Part shown: piece by piece, positions 7,763 through 14,064 of the stretch | How the letters are laid out: each line of letters opens with the position of its first letter | Numbering within the stretch: position 1 is the first letter of the stretch | Assembly (NCBI GenBank): GCA_902789835.1 | Contig: CADAPN010000072.1 | Coordinates: forward strand, 1 to 14,064 | Direction of reading: 5' to 3' | DNA: 14,064 nucleotides | Source: Oscillospiraceae bacterium | Lineage (GTDB): Bacteria; Bacillota_A; Clostridia; Oscillospirales; Oscillospiraceae | Program-made: the position numbers and the translations under genes | Notes under the pieces: model-generated | The model's database searches: none | Seen by the model: the letters and a program-made list of their open reading frames with translations, nothing else | What the model was told of the DNA's origin: nothing

Positions 7763-9123
7763 AAACACAGCTTACAAACAAAGATCTCACCTCCGGAACG
7801 GTCTGGAAGCGCCTGCTGGTGTTCTTTCTCCCCATTGCGGCAGGCACCTGCATCCAGCAGCTTTACAACGCGGTTGACGGGCTCATTGTCGGCCGTTTTG
7901 TCGGGACGGTGGCGCTGGCCGCCGTCGGCGGCAGCTCTGCCCAGGTCATCAACGTTCTGATCGGCTTTTTTGTCGCGGTGACCGCCGGTGCCTCGGTCGT
8001 CATCGCCCAGGTCTACGGTGCCGGACGCACCGAAGATGTCCGTATCGCTGCCGGCAACGCCATTGCGGTCTTTGCCCTGCTTGGCTTCTTTCTGATGGCC
8101 GTGGGGCTGGTTGCCTCTCCCGCCATGCTTCGCATCCTCCAGACGCCGGAGGACACCATGCCCGCTTCCGTTCTGTACCTGCGGATTTACTTTCTCGGCG
8201 TCCCCTTTATTCTGGTGCTGAACATGGAGTCCAACATGCTCCGCTCCGTCGGGGATTCCTTCAGCCCTTTTCTCTTTATGGTCGTCGGCTGCATCTCCAA
8301 CATCGTTCTGGATGTGGTGTTCGTGGTGTTCTTCCATTGGGGCGTTGCCGGTGTGGCCATCGCAACCGTTGTGGCGCAGATCATCAACATGCTGCTTCTG
8401 ACCCGCCTTCTGATCCGTACGGATGAGCCGTACCGGCTGAGCTTTCGCGAATTGAAGCTGAAGGGCGTTTACCTGAGCAACATGTTCCGCCTTGGGATTC
8501 CCTCCGGGCTCCAGAATGCCATGTACGGCGTTTCCAATATGATCGTCCAGATCGGCGTCAATTCCCTCGGGACGGTCGTCGTTGCCTCCTGGGCCATGAC
8601 CTCCAAGATCGACGGTGTCTTCTGGGCGGTCAGCAACGCGCTCGGCGCCGCCATCACCAGTTTTGTCGGCCAGAACCTCGGCGCCAGGCGGATGGACCGG
8701 GTGCAGCTCTGTGTCCGACAGGGACTCATTCTCGCCTTCGGCATCACCCTCAGTCTCAGCGGGCTGATCATGCTTGCCGCAAAGCCCCTCCTGCATCTTC
8801 TGACCAAAGACCCGGCGGTCATCGATACCACCTGGGAGATGATTCTTTACTTTGTCCCCTTCTATTTCACCTGGACGCTGATTGAAGTGCTCTCCGCGGT
8901 GCTGCGCGGATCCGGCGATGCGGTTCGGCCTGTCATTATCATCGGCCTCGGCATCTGCCTGTTCCGCATTCTGTGGATCTGTACGGTCTTCCGTCTTGTT
9001 CACACCCTGCCCGTTCTCTGCCTCACCTATGTGAGCTCCTGGACGCTGACCAGTATCATGATCCTTCTCTACTTTGTCCGCTCAGACTGGCGAGACCGGA
9101 CCAGGCGAATCCTGGACAAATAA
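7759..9123 (+). CDS. MATE family efflux transporter
   Basis: 454 residues with about twelve hydrophobic segments, the family's normal size. Family blocks visible are QQLYNAVDGLIVGRFVG (33-49, with D40 in the first helix), MLRSVGDSFSPF (160-171), GQNLGARRMDRV (304-315) and the matching second-half repeat LRGSGDAVRPVI (382-393). MATE proteins expel cationic drugs or metabolites from the cytoplasm using H+ or Na+ gradients; the substrate here is unknown. There is no separate Shine-Dalgarno site: the start codon overlaps the stop of the kinase-like gene, so translation is probably coupled. A terminator follows 33 bases downstream. Confidence 0.95.
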   Translation: MKTQLTNKDLTSGTVWKRLLVFFLPIAAGTCIQQLYNAVDGLIVGRFVGTVALAAVGGSSAQVINVLIGFFVAVTAGASVVIAQVYGAGRTEDVRIAAGNAIAVFALLGFFLMAVGLVASPAMLRILQTPEDTMPASVLYLRIYFLGVPFILVLNMESNMLRSVGDSFSPFLFMVVGCISNIVLDVVFVVFFHWGVAGVAIATVVAQIINMLLLTRLLIRTDEPYRLSFRELKLKGVYLSNMFRLGIPSGLQNAMYGVSNMIVQIGVNSLGTVVVASWAMTSKIDGVFWAVSNALGAAITSFVGQNLGARRMDRVQLCVRQGLILAFGITLSLSGLIMLAAKPLLHLLTKDPAVIDTTWEMILYFVPFYFTWTLIEVLSAVLRGSGDAVRPVIIIGLGICLFRILWICTVFRLVHTLPVLCLTYVSSWTLTSIMILLYFVRSDWRDRTRRILDK

Positions 9124-9156
9124 TACCGCCATTTCCGCAATCATTACACACAGTTG

Positions 9157-9204
9157 AAAATCGCTCCTCCCTGCCGATTCCGGCGGGAAGGAGCGATTTC
9201 TTTT
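9157..9204. terminator. Shared bidirectional terminator between MATE and aminotransferase genes
   Basis: An approximately 20-base arm (9157-9176) pairs with 9181-9200 around an ATTC loop, with one mismatch and one wobble in the middle and A/T runs at both feet. It serves the convergent genes ending at 9123 (plus) and 9220 (minus). Confidence 0.85.
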
Positions 9205-9219
9205 GCGCTGTTTTTCCGT

Positions 9220-10407
9220 TCAGTTTTCCATCTCTTCAAAGACTTCCCGGAAGACGGGCAGGGCCCGCTCGATCATCTCCCTGGAGACGCAGTAGCCCAG
9301 GCGGAAGTAGCCCTCGACGCCAAAGGGCTCCGACGGCACCACGAGCAGGTTTTTCGCCTTCGCCTTTTCACAGAAGACGCCGTTGTCGCCGCCGGGCGTC
9401 TTCACAAAGAGATAGAACGCGCCGTCCGGCTTTACACACTCATATCCGATTTCCGTCAGGCCATGATAGAGCAGCTTTCGGTTGACCTGATACGCCTCCA
9501 GATCCGGCATGCAGTCGATGCACTCGGCAACCGCCCTCTGGATCAGGGACGGCGCGCAGATGTGGCCGCTGGCCCGGGCCGCGCCCGCCACCGCGAGGAA
9601 GAGCTCACGCGAGTCCGTCACCTCGTCCGGGACGTACACATAGCCGATGCGCTCTCCCGGCATGCTCAGCGATTTGGACCAGGAATAGCACACGATGGTG
9701 TCCCGGTAGATCGTGGGGATGAAGGTCACCTTCGCCCCGTCGTACACCAGCTCCCGATAGGGTTCGTCGGCGATGATGTAGATCGGGTGCCCGTACTGTG
9801 CGGCACGCTCGGTCAGCAGCGCCGCCACCGCCCGAAGCGTCTCTTCCGTCAGGATTGCCCCGCTGGGGTTGTTCGGCGAGTTCAGGATGACGGCCTGGGT
9901 GTTCTCGTTCACCGCCTCGGCAAGGGCCGGGATATTTACCTGGAACTTTTCCAGATCCGCCGGCACCGGGACAAAGCGGCTGCCGTTTGCCTCCGCAAAG
10001 GCCTTGTACTCCATGAAGTAGGGCGCAATGCCGATAATCTCGCTCTTCTCCGTCCGAAGCGCCACCATCACCGCCTGCAGGGCCGGGGCCGCGCCGCAGC
10101 TGAGGAAGATATTCTCCATCCGCGCCTTCACGCCGAAGCGCTCCGAGAGGTTCTTTGCCACCGCTTCCCGCAGCGGGTCTCCGCCCACACCGCTGGTATA
10201 GCCGTGGATGCGGATGCTGCTCTCGGTGTCCAGAAGCTGATGGATGCTCCGGTTGACCTTTTCGGGCGCCGGGATCGACGGATTGCCGAGGCTGAAATCA
10301 TAGACCTTGTCCGGTCCGAGAAGCTTGGCCTGCTGCCGGCCGTATTCAAAGATCTGCCGGATCTGATTGGGCGCCGCTCCCATCTCGTATGCCTGTCTGT
10401 TGAACAT
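9220..10407 (-). CDS. Class I/II pyridoxal-phosphate-dependent aminotransferase (AspC-like)
   Basis: 395 residues from ATG at 10407, which has AGAAGGA 6 bases upstream. A longer frame to 10566 exists but its extra 53 residues are basic low-complexity sequence and overlap the promoter. The fold-type I motifs are complete: SPNNPSG (177-183, N180), ADEPY (213-217, D214 and Y217), Schiff-base K245 in SKSLSMPGERIGY (244-256), and the carboxylate-binding Arg 369 in YFRLGY. Such enzymes transfer amino groups between amino and 2-oxo acids in the cytoplasm. The N-terminus (MFNRQAYEMG, then FDFS-like VYDFSLGNPSIPAP) matches the group usually annotated as aspartate or aromatic aminotransferase in Clostridia; the substrate is not settled by sequence. 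It has its own promoter downstream of the FUSC gene and shares a terminator with MATE. Confidence 0.93.
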   Translation of the reverse strand: MFNRQAYEMGAAPNQIRQIFEYGRQQAKLLGPDKVYDFSLGNPSIPAPEKVNRSIHQLLDTESSIRIHGYTSGVGGDPLREAVAKNLSERFGVKARMENIFLSCGAAPALQAVMVALRTEKSEIIGIAPYFMEYKAFAEANGSRFVPVPADLEKFQVNIPALAEAVNENTQAVILNSPNNPSGAILTEETLRAVAALLTERAAQYGHPIYIIADEPYRELVYDGAKVTFIPTIYRDTIVCYSWSKSLSMPGERIGYVYVPDEVTDSRELFLAVAGAARASGHICAPSLIQRAVAECIDCMPDLEAYQVNRKLLYHGLTEIGYECVKPDGAFYLFVKTPGGDNGVFCEKAKAKNLLVVPSEPFGVEGYFRLGYCVSREMIERALPVFREVFEEMEN

Positions 10408-10530
10408 GATGATTCCTTCTTCCTGTGGGTTTGGAAAGAATTTCCCGGCCGGTTCGGTCCGCCGGGCGGTTTTCCGCATTCTGTTTATTCTTTTCCGGCG
10501 GCTGCTTTTCCGCGCCCGCCGGGATGTTTC

Positions 10531-10560
10531 ATTATAGTACAGCCTGCCCGCCGAAATCAA
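10531..10560 (-). promoter_or_regulatory. Promoter of the aminotransferase gene
   Basis: On the minus strand TTGATT (10560-10555), 18-base spacer, TATAAT (10536-10531), starting 3 bases past the FUSC stop codon. The leader would be about 115 bases and GC-rich. Confidence 0.6.
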
Positions 10561-10562
10561 GA

Positions 10563-11888
10563 TCAATGAAGCCGGAACATGTTTCTCCAGCCCCGGATGT
10601 CCACCGGCTCGAAGCGCTTTTTCAGTTCCTTTACCATGCGGTCCTTGTCCGTATTCTGGATGTATATGTCACAGGCGCCCGGCTGGCTGCCGAACGTGAT
10701 CCGTTTGCTCAGGTTCTGCTGCTCCATCAGAAGCTTCTGCATGTTCTCCTGGCTCGATTCCGCGGGCAGGATCTTGATGCAGAGCCAGTTGTCATGCGAC
10801 TGGGCCCGGTCATAGGTCACGCGGACTTTGGACGCCCAGGGCTGGCGATTCAGCTCTTCCATCACCCGCTGCAGCTTCTCCTCCTCATCCGCCAGGAGGA
10901 AGTACAGGATGTTCCGGTCCTCGGCGCCGCTTCGCGGGGCAAAATTCCGGTACAGGGACGGGCGCTTCTGCTCATAGAGGGCGCGGATCGCCTCGTTTTT
11001 CATCTCTCCGTATCGAACGATCAGGATGTTGTGCTCTGTCTGATTGATGAAATACTCCACTTCCCGCTCATCCAGAAAGGCCGTCAGCTGCCGGACGGTC
11101 TCCGGTTCCAGATACACCGCCCGGAGGATCTCCCGCTTTTTCATGTCAAACAGGATTGTTCCGTCCGCCGCGATTACCGGCAGCTTCAGCTCCACATCGG
11201 GAAGAAGCTCCCGCACGGTGGCCGGCGTCTGGATCGTCGATACCGTGAACCGGCATCCGTCCTCGATCAGGCGGTTCAGTTCCACTTTGGAGTAGCCTGA
11301 AATCTTCTCCCCCACGCCGAAAATCGTATCCTGAATCCCCTGAATCCCGGAAACAAAGAGCGTATCCGTATTTCTCAGCCGCGGCAGATGGCTTCGGTTC
11401 ACAATCTCCGCCGCCGCAACGCCTATTATGGTGTCCATGGTCCGGTGGAATACAAAGATATAGGGGTTCGCGTCCCCGATGTGGTTGATGGTAATGGAGA
11501 GGAAGACAACCGATGAAAAATACGCCATGTCCTGGATTTTGAGCAGGACCGTGGAATAGATCACCACCGCGGCAATCAGGCCGACGATGAGATAATGCAC
11601 CATCTCGTCCGGGACGGTTTTTTCCCGGATATGCAGCGCGATCAGCAGGGTCAGCAGGCCCCAGGCCGCGCCGACAAAGGTGCCGATTACCCGTCGTCTC
11701 GCAACCGTGTGCATGCTGCGGTTGTACTGCTGCACACACTGCAGAGCCGCGATCGCCGAGTAGAAAGGCATTCCGTGCCTGCCGCGCAGCTCATAGACCG
11801 CGAAACAAAGCAGCACCGCCGCCAGCGAGCGGAAGATCCGCTGTCCCGGCAGAGGGATCGACTTTCCGGTTTTGAGAGTATGATTCAT
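10563..11888 (-). CDS. FUSC/aromatic-acid-exporter-like membrane protein fused to a degenerate HAD (Cof-type) domain
   Basis: 441 residues. Residues 18-160 hold about six hydrophobic segments with the FUSC/ArAE-type blocks RRRVIGTFVGAAWG (64-77) and HRTMDTIIG (148-156); these proteins sit in the inner membrane and some export aromatic acids. Residues about 172-428 follow the plan of a Cof/HAD-IIB phosphatase: YSKVELNRLIEDGCRFTVST (199-218), LPVIAADGTILFD (236-248), LCIKILP (369-375) and TFGSQPGACDIYI (398-410). The catalytic positions are gone: the DxDGT motif reads GIQGI (181-185), the Lys of the SKG motif is not kept, and GDxxND reads GSQPGACD. The domain is probably a non-enzymatic ligand or partner sensor attached to the membrane half. 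The start is the only usable one (a stop lies three codons upstream), but the nearest Shine-Dalgarno, AAGGAG, is 16 bases away, so translation may be weak. The fusion reading is mine by alignment from memory. Confidence 0.82.
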   Translation of the reverse strand: MNHTLKTGKSIPLPGQRIFRSLAAVLLCFAVYELRGRHGMPFYSAIAALQCVQQYNRSMHTVARRRVIGTFVGAAWGLLTLLIALHIREKTVPDEMVHYLIVGLIAAVVIYSTVLLKIQDMAYFSSVVFLSITINHIGDANPYIFVFHRTMDTIIGVAAAEIVNRSHLPRLRNTDTLFVSGIQGIQDTIFGVGEKISGYSKVELNRLIEDGCRFTVSTIQTPATVRELLPDVELKLPVIAADGTILFDMKKREILRAVYLEPETVRQLTAFLDEREVEYFINQTEHNILIVRYGEMKNEAIRALYEQKRPSLYRNFAPRSGAEDRNILYFLLADEEEKLQRVMEELNRQPWASKVRVTYDRAQSHDNWLCIKILPAESSQENMQKLLMEQQNLSKRITFGSQPGACDIYIQNTDKDRMVKELKKRFEPVDIRGWRNMFRLH

Positions 11889-11934
11889 AGATGATTACCC
11901 GAAACTCCTTCCGCACACATGCAATGTGATGGCC

Positions 11935-11963
11935 ATTGTAACAGATTCGCCGTTTCTTTTCAA
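11935..11963 (-). promoter_or_regulatory. Promoter of the FUSC/pseudo-HAD gene
   Basis: On the minus strand TTGAAA (11963-11958), 17-base spacer, TACAAT (11940-11935), about 45 bases before the start codon. A small inverted repeat CACAT-GCA-ATGTG (11916-11928) lies just downstream of the expected start site. Confidence 0.6.
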
Positions 11964-12035
11964 CGGAAAGCCTGCTTCTTTCCGGGTTTTTCGGAAGTCA
12001 GAGAGACAGAATCGGAATACTTCTGAAAAAAGTTC

Positions 12036-12064
12036 TTGAATTCACCGGGAAGATATGGTATAGT
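12036..12064 (+). promoter_or_regulatory. Promoter pointing into the tRNA remnant
   Basis: TTGAAT (12036-12041), 17-base spacer, TATAGT (12059-12064). Transcription would begin near 12071, inside the anticodon stem of the tRNA remnant. It may be the original tRNA promoter brought next to the 3' half by a deletion. Confidence 0.55.
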
Positions 12065-12069
12065 AATTG

Positions 12070-12119
12070 TCCGCCTCACACGCGGAAGGTCGACGGTTCA
12101 AGTCCGCCACTCTCCACCA
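12070..12119 (+). tRNA. Truncated tRNA-Val(CAC): anticodon arm to CCA only
   Basis: A 5-bp anticodon stem TCCGC/GCGGA encloses the loop CTCACAC, with T33 and anticodon CAC (12077-12079). Next come a 5-base variable loop, a T arm with TTCAAGT (12098-12104) and four of five stem pairs, the acceptor 3' strand ACTCTCC, discriminator A and an encoded CCA (12117-12119). No GGAGAGT acceptor 5' strand and no proper D arm precede it. Sequence 12047-12055 (GGGAAGATA) pairs with only five of seven acceptor bases, and the D region would be about three bases too short. I therefore read this as a 3'-half remnant, of the kind left by integrases that use tRNA 3' ends as attachment sites. A strongly degenerate full-length tRNA is the alternative. 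Confidence 0.7.
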
Positions 12120-12176
12120 AAGCAAGATAATCCGAACCACATCTTCGCAATCGAAGATGGGTTCGGATTTTGCTTT
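12119..12176 (+). terminator. Long hairpin directly after the tRNA CCA end
   Basis: Three stacked perfect helices (7, 10 and 8 bp) with small bulges: AAAGCAA (12119-12125), AATCCGAACC (12129-12138) and CATCTTCG (12140-12147) pair with CGAAGATG, GGTTCGGATT and TTGCTTT (12152-12176) around loop CAAT. It may be the tRNA gene's terminator. A perfect palindrome ATCATCGATGAT (12177-12188) follows at once. Confidence 0.6.
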
Positions 12177-12249
12177 ATCATCGATGATTTCCAATCTAGC
12201 CGTAAATACAGTAAGCGCAAGCCAAAATAACGATATGGAGGAAATCATC

Positions 12250-12490
12250 ATGAAGAGATTGTTATCTTGTGAGTTCAACATCGACACAGCCCACGTGGAG
12301 CTGAAATATTCCAATGGCTCCATGCTGGCCATCGACTGCAACGCCGTTGAAGATGAGCACGCCAAAACTATCCGCCAGCGTTCGGCGCTGGACTACTTTA
12401 GTCTATAACGCCCCGCTGGAGTATGCGGAGATGGTTCTGAACGGGGACATGGAGGGGTATTTGAAAACATGGGTGGATTCAGAACAGTGA
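12250..12490 (+). pseudogene. DUF6061-like small protein gene, broken by one extra T
   Basis: ATG at 12250 follows GGAGG by 8 bases. Forty-nine codons (MKRLLSCEFNIDTAHVELKY onward, ending RSALDY) run into an early stop at 12406-12408. Removing one T of TTT at 12397-12399 restores LVYNAPLEYAEMVLNGDMEG and then YLKTWVDSEQ to a TGA at 12488-12490, a 79-residue product. From memory this matches the small DUF6061 family, common in Firmicutes and often on conjugative elements; its function is unknown. The break could be a real mutation, an assembly error or, less likely, a +1 frameshift site (TTT AGT). Its composition is between the GC-rich left side and the AT-rich gene that follows. Confidence 0.72.
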
Positions 12491-12510
12491 TATACCACCC
12501 ATTTGAAAAG

Positions 12511-12539
12511 TTGTCTGATATGAAGCAATCTGATATACT
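12511..12539 (+). promoter_or_regulatory. Promoter of the HEPN gene
   Basis: TTGTCT (12511-12516), 17-base spacer and an extended -10 TGATATACT (TATACT at 12534-12539). TCTGATAT occurs twice with a 15-base period (12514-12521 and 12529-12536), so each copy overlaps one promoter element, an arrangement that would suit a repressor. Confidence 0.55.
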
Positions 12540-12577
12540 AAACCAAAACTTTTACTTAGCTTTTGGGAGGTTGTCAT

Positions 12578-13930
12578 ATGAGTATTCAAGACATGGGCTA
12601 TTTGAACTATTTCGGATATGATTGTACCTATGTACAAGAAGGAATGAATTATTATATTTTACCTACAGATAGCAATTCAAATATCTTTGGACACTCACAA
12701 GAGAAAGATTTTCCAATACAGTTTAGTGACAAATTAAATAAAAAATGCGTTGCGTTTGTGCATGAGCAATCTGGGGGTATTGAACATGTAACACTCAAAT
12801 TGAGATACATTGCAAAGCTCCTTCGTGATGAAGAAATCGACTCATTTATTATGACTGGAAATGAAATCGATGAGTTCTTTTCTCCTCTGGATTATTATTT
12901 TTCAAGCAAAACCCAGGGTGAATATAAACCTTCAGATCTTTTGTATTCTCAAGACGTGGTGGCGCACTATTCTTTTTCCTTCTTAAAAAAGCCTGTAGAG
13001 ATAGATGTTGTATATGGTAATGTGCTTAGCGAAGGTATTCGGTCCGATTTAATCCTACACCCTCAGCTGATAGTACACATTGAGAAAACTCGCGATCTGG
13101 AATATATTTACGGGGTTTCTAATGTCGTTACAGCTTTCCTCCAGTTTGTTCACAGAAAAAAGAGCTTCAATTTGCGCAATTTGGAGTTGTATGGGCAGAT
13201 ACATTCAAAAAGGGCTCATTTAGGCTATATGTTTAGCAATCTCTACAATTTAGATCTAAGATCACATTCAAGAATAGATGCGTCTTTTCGGTGCTATGGA
13301 ACTAAAATACAAGCCATTCTATCTTTGATTTCTGATGATGCTAAGTTTCCTATTAGTCATCTGCAAGAAATGGTTCATAATCCTTTTGAATACTCAGCTG
13401 AAAGATTTAGTGCCCTTTGCGCGGCATTTGAACATGAGTGCGAAAGAAATAGCATCCTATATGAACAAAAAAACGATAATAACGACATACTCCGGCAAAG
13501 AATAATTAATTATATCAATGATATTTCTACTACTGACAACGGAGAAATAGATTTCAAGAAAAATGCCGTGAATCGTATAGAAAGCTTGGGAAGACAGCGC
13601 GGCTTTAGGGGGAAAATACTAAACGCATATAAAGTTAATGCTGATGCGTTCAAAGATTCTTTAAAGCATATTCTGTATCGAGAAAAGTCCATCGAAAAGG
13701 TTTCTACTCAGCTGGCAGATTTGCGAGGTAAAGTTGTTCATAAAGAGATGGGCTATAAGTTTAACGAACAGGAAATAGAAGCGATTCGTTTTTTAGAAAT
13801 TCTTCAATTCGTCATGACACTCAGACGAGCAACATATACCCCACCTGAGATTGAAATGATCATCGGTGTTCTTTACTCTTGCAACATGAAGTATTGGGAT
13901 AAAGTGATAAACAATCAGCAACTCTTTTAG
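12578..13930 (+). CDS. ApeA-like HEPN-domain protein, candidate anti-phage ribonuclease
   Basis: 450 residues from ATG at 12578, placed 7 bases after GGGAGG; a TTG 15 bases upstream overlaps that site and is rejected. The C-terminal third is helical and holds RGKVVH (383-388), the R-x4-H motif of HEPN ribonucleases, in the setting expected for Apea-like HEPN domains (helices about 300-345 and 355-415). The N-terminal half (about 1-230) is mixed beta and resembles the ApeA N-terminal domain, with no TM or signal segment. ApeA is a single-protein anti-phage system thought to act by RNA cleavage and abortive infection. The gene is markedly AT-rich (many AAA, ATA, TTT, AGA codons) compared with genes left of 12 kb, it lies between a tRNA remnant and a putative IS end, and it has its own promoter: all signs of transfer. 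The assignment rests on motif and layout; another HEPN Abi family is possible. Confidence 0.72.
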   Translation: MSIQDMGYLNYFGYDCTYVQEGMNYYILPTDSNSNIFGHSQEKDFPIQFSDKLNKKCVAFVHEQSGGIEHVTLKLRYIAKLLRDEEIDSFIMTGNEIDEFFSPLDYYFSSKTQGEYKPSDLLYSQDVVAHYSFSFLKKPVEIDVVYGNVLSEGIRSDLILHPQLIVHIEKTRDLEYIYGVSNVVTAFLQFVHRKKSFNLRNLELYGQIHSKRAHLGYMFSNLYNLDLRSHSRIDASFRCYGTKIQAILSLISDDAKFPISHLQEMVHNPFEYSAERFSALCAAFEHECERNSILYEQKNDNNDILRQRIINYINDISTTDNGEIDFKKNAVNRIESLGRQRGFRGKILNAYKVNADAFKDSLKHILYREKSIEKVSTQLADLRGKVVHKEMGYKFNEQEIEAIRFLEILQFVMTLRRATYTPPEIEMIIGVLYSCNMKYWDKVINNQQLF

Positions 13931-13968
13931 TCCCCGAAAGCATCTGTTCAGATGAGTTGGAGCTACGA

Positions 13969-14064
13969 ATCAAAACCACCGGTTGAACCGGTGGTTTGAT
14001 CAAGCCCTATAAGGGCTTATCTCCTGTGGTCGCCCCCTTAAGGGGGCATTGAAAAAGTCTGACA
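13969..14064. mobile_element. Putative IS200/IS605-type element end: three tandem hairpins, continuing past the window
   Basis: Hairpin A: AAACCACCGGTT (13973-13984), G, exact complement (13986-13997), with ATCA/TGAT outside. Hairpin B: AAGCCCT-ATA-AGGGCTT (14002-14018). Hairpin C: the 16-base palindrome GCCCCCTTAAGGGGGC (14032-14047). A subterminal hairpin plus further leader hairpins ahead of a small transposase gene is the style of IS200/IS605 elements, whose tnpA mRNA is shielded by such structures. No transposase is inside the window. A plain terminator for the HEPN gene could account for hairpin A alone. Confidence 0.45.

Noticed and set aside
10408..10566. N-terminal extension of the aminotransferase by 53 residues
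   Set aside because: The extension overlaps a good promoter and is basic low-complexity sequence; ATG at 10407 has a well-placed Shine-Dalgarno site and the family's usual N-terminus.
11964..11984. CGGAAAG/CTTTCCG hairpin followed by GGGTTTTT as a plus-strand terminator
   Set aside because: No plus-strand gene lies upstream and the stem is only 7 bp; it sits just upstream of the FUSC promoter.
12047..12119. A full-length tRNA-Val beginning GGGAAGA
   Set aside because: Two acceptor mismatches plus a wobble, a D region about three bases short with no stem, and a T-stem mismatch; the same bases form a clean promoter. Kept only as an alternative.
12036..12408. Overlapping small open frames across the tRNA remnant on both strands (12036-12230, 12067-12408, 12042-12365)
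   Set aside because: They read through the tRNA, hairpin and intergenic sequence; only the part from 12250 belongs to a recognisable gene.
12563..12577. TTG start five codons upstream of the HEPN gene start
   Set aside because: It overlaps the GGGAGG ribosome site that fits ATG at 12578.
13969..14047. CRISPR-like repeat run at the right end
   Set aside because: The three hairpins differ from each other in sequence and spacing; there is no repeated unit.

Overview
The window looks like a chromosome segment of an anaerobic gut-type Clostridia, most likely Lachnospirales. The evidence is a butyryl-CoA/4-hydroxybutyrate-type CoA-transferase, a two-component-propeller sensor, a large c-di-GMP turnover protein, an aminotransferase and a FUSC-type membrane protein. 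All of these carry GC-rich codon use with strong Shine-Dalgarno sites and compact sigma-70-like promoters. Assignment is by protein family and style; no marker gene is present.

Layout: (1) 1-1968, minus strand, the N-terminal 656 residues of a membrane-anchored propeller sensor that runs off the left edge. (2) 2072-3406, minus strand, a CoA-transferase with its own terminator. It is divergent from (3) 3678-6851, a 1057-residue REC / degenerate GGDEF / EAL / TM / extracytoplasmic / TM / GGDEF protein that appears able both to break down and to make c-di-GMP. The 271-base gap between them holds two back-to-back promoters, a 14-bp perfect hairpin and several operator-like palindromes. (4) 7115-9123, a two-gene translationally coupled operon (cytidylate kinase-like protein, then a MATE exporter). 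It sits behind a promoter and a leader with a 16-bp perfect hairpin. (5) 9220-11888, minus strand, a class I/II aminotransferase and, upstream of it, a FUSC-like membrane protein fused to an eroded Cof-type HAD domain. Each has its own promoter. MATE and the aminotransferase converge on a shared terminator hairpin.

The character changes at about 12.07 kb. A promoter runs straight into the 3' half of a tRNA-Val(CAC) gene ending in CCA, followed at once by a very long hairpin. To the right lies accessory DNA: a DUF6061-type small gene broken by one extra T, then an AT-rich gene for a 450-residue ApeA-like HEPN protein (candidate anti-phage RNase) with its own promoter, then three tandem hairpins resembling an end of an IS200/IS605-type element that continues off the right edge. 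I read this as a tRNA-associated insertion hotspot carrying a single-gene defence module.

The points most worth a second look are the tRNA remnant and defence cargo, the seven-module c-di-GMP protein, the FUSC/pseudo-HAD fusion, and the two T-tract-less perfect hairpins in leaders.
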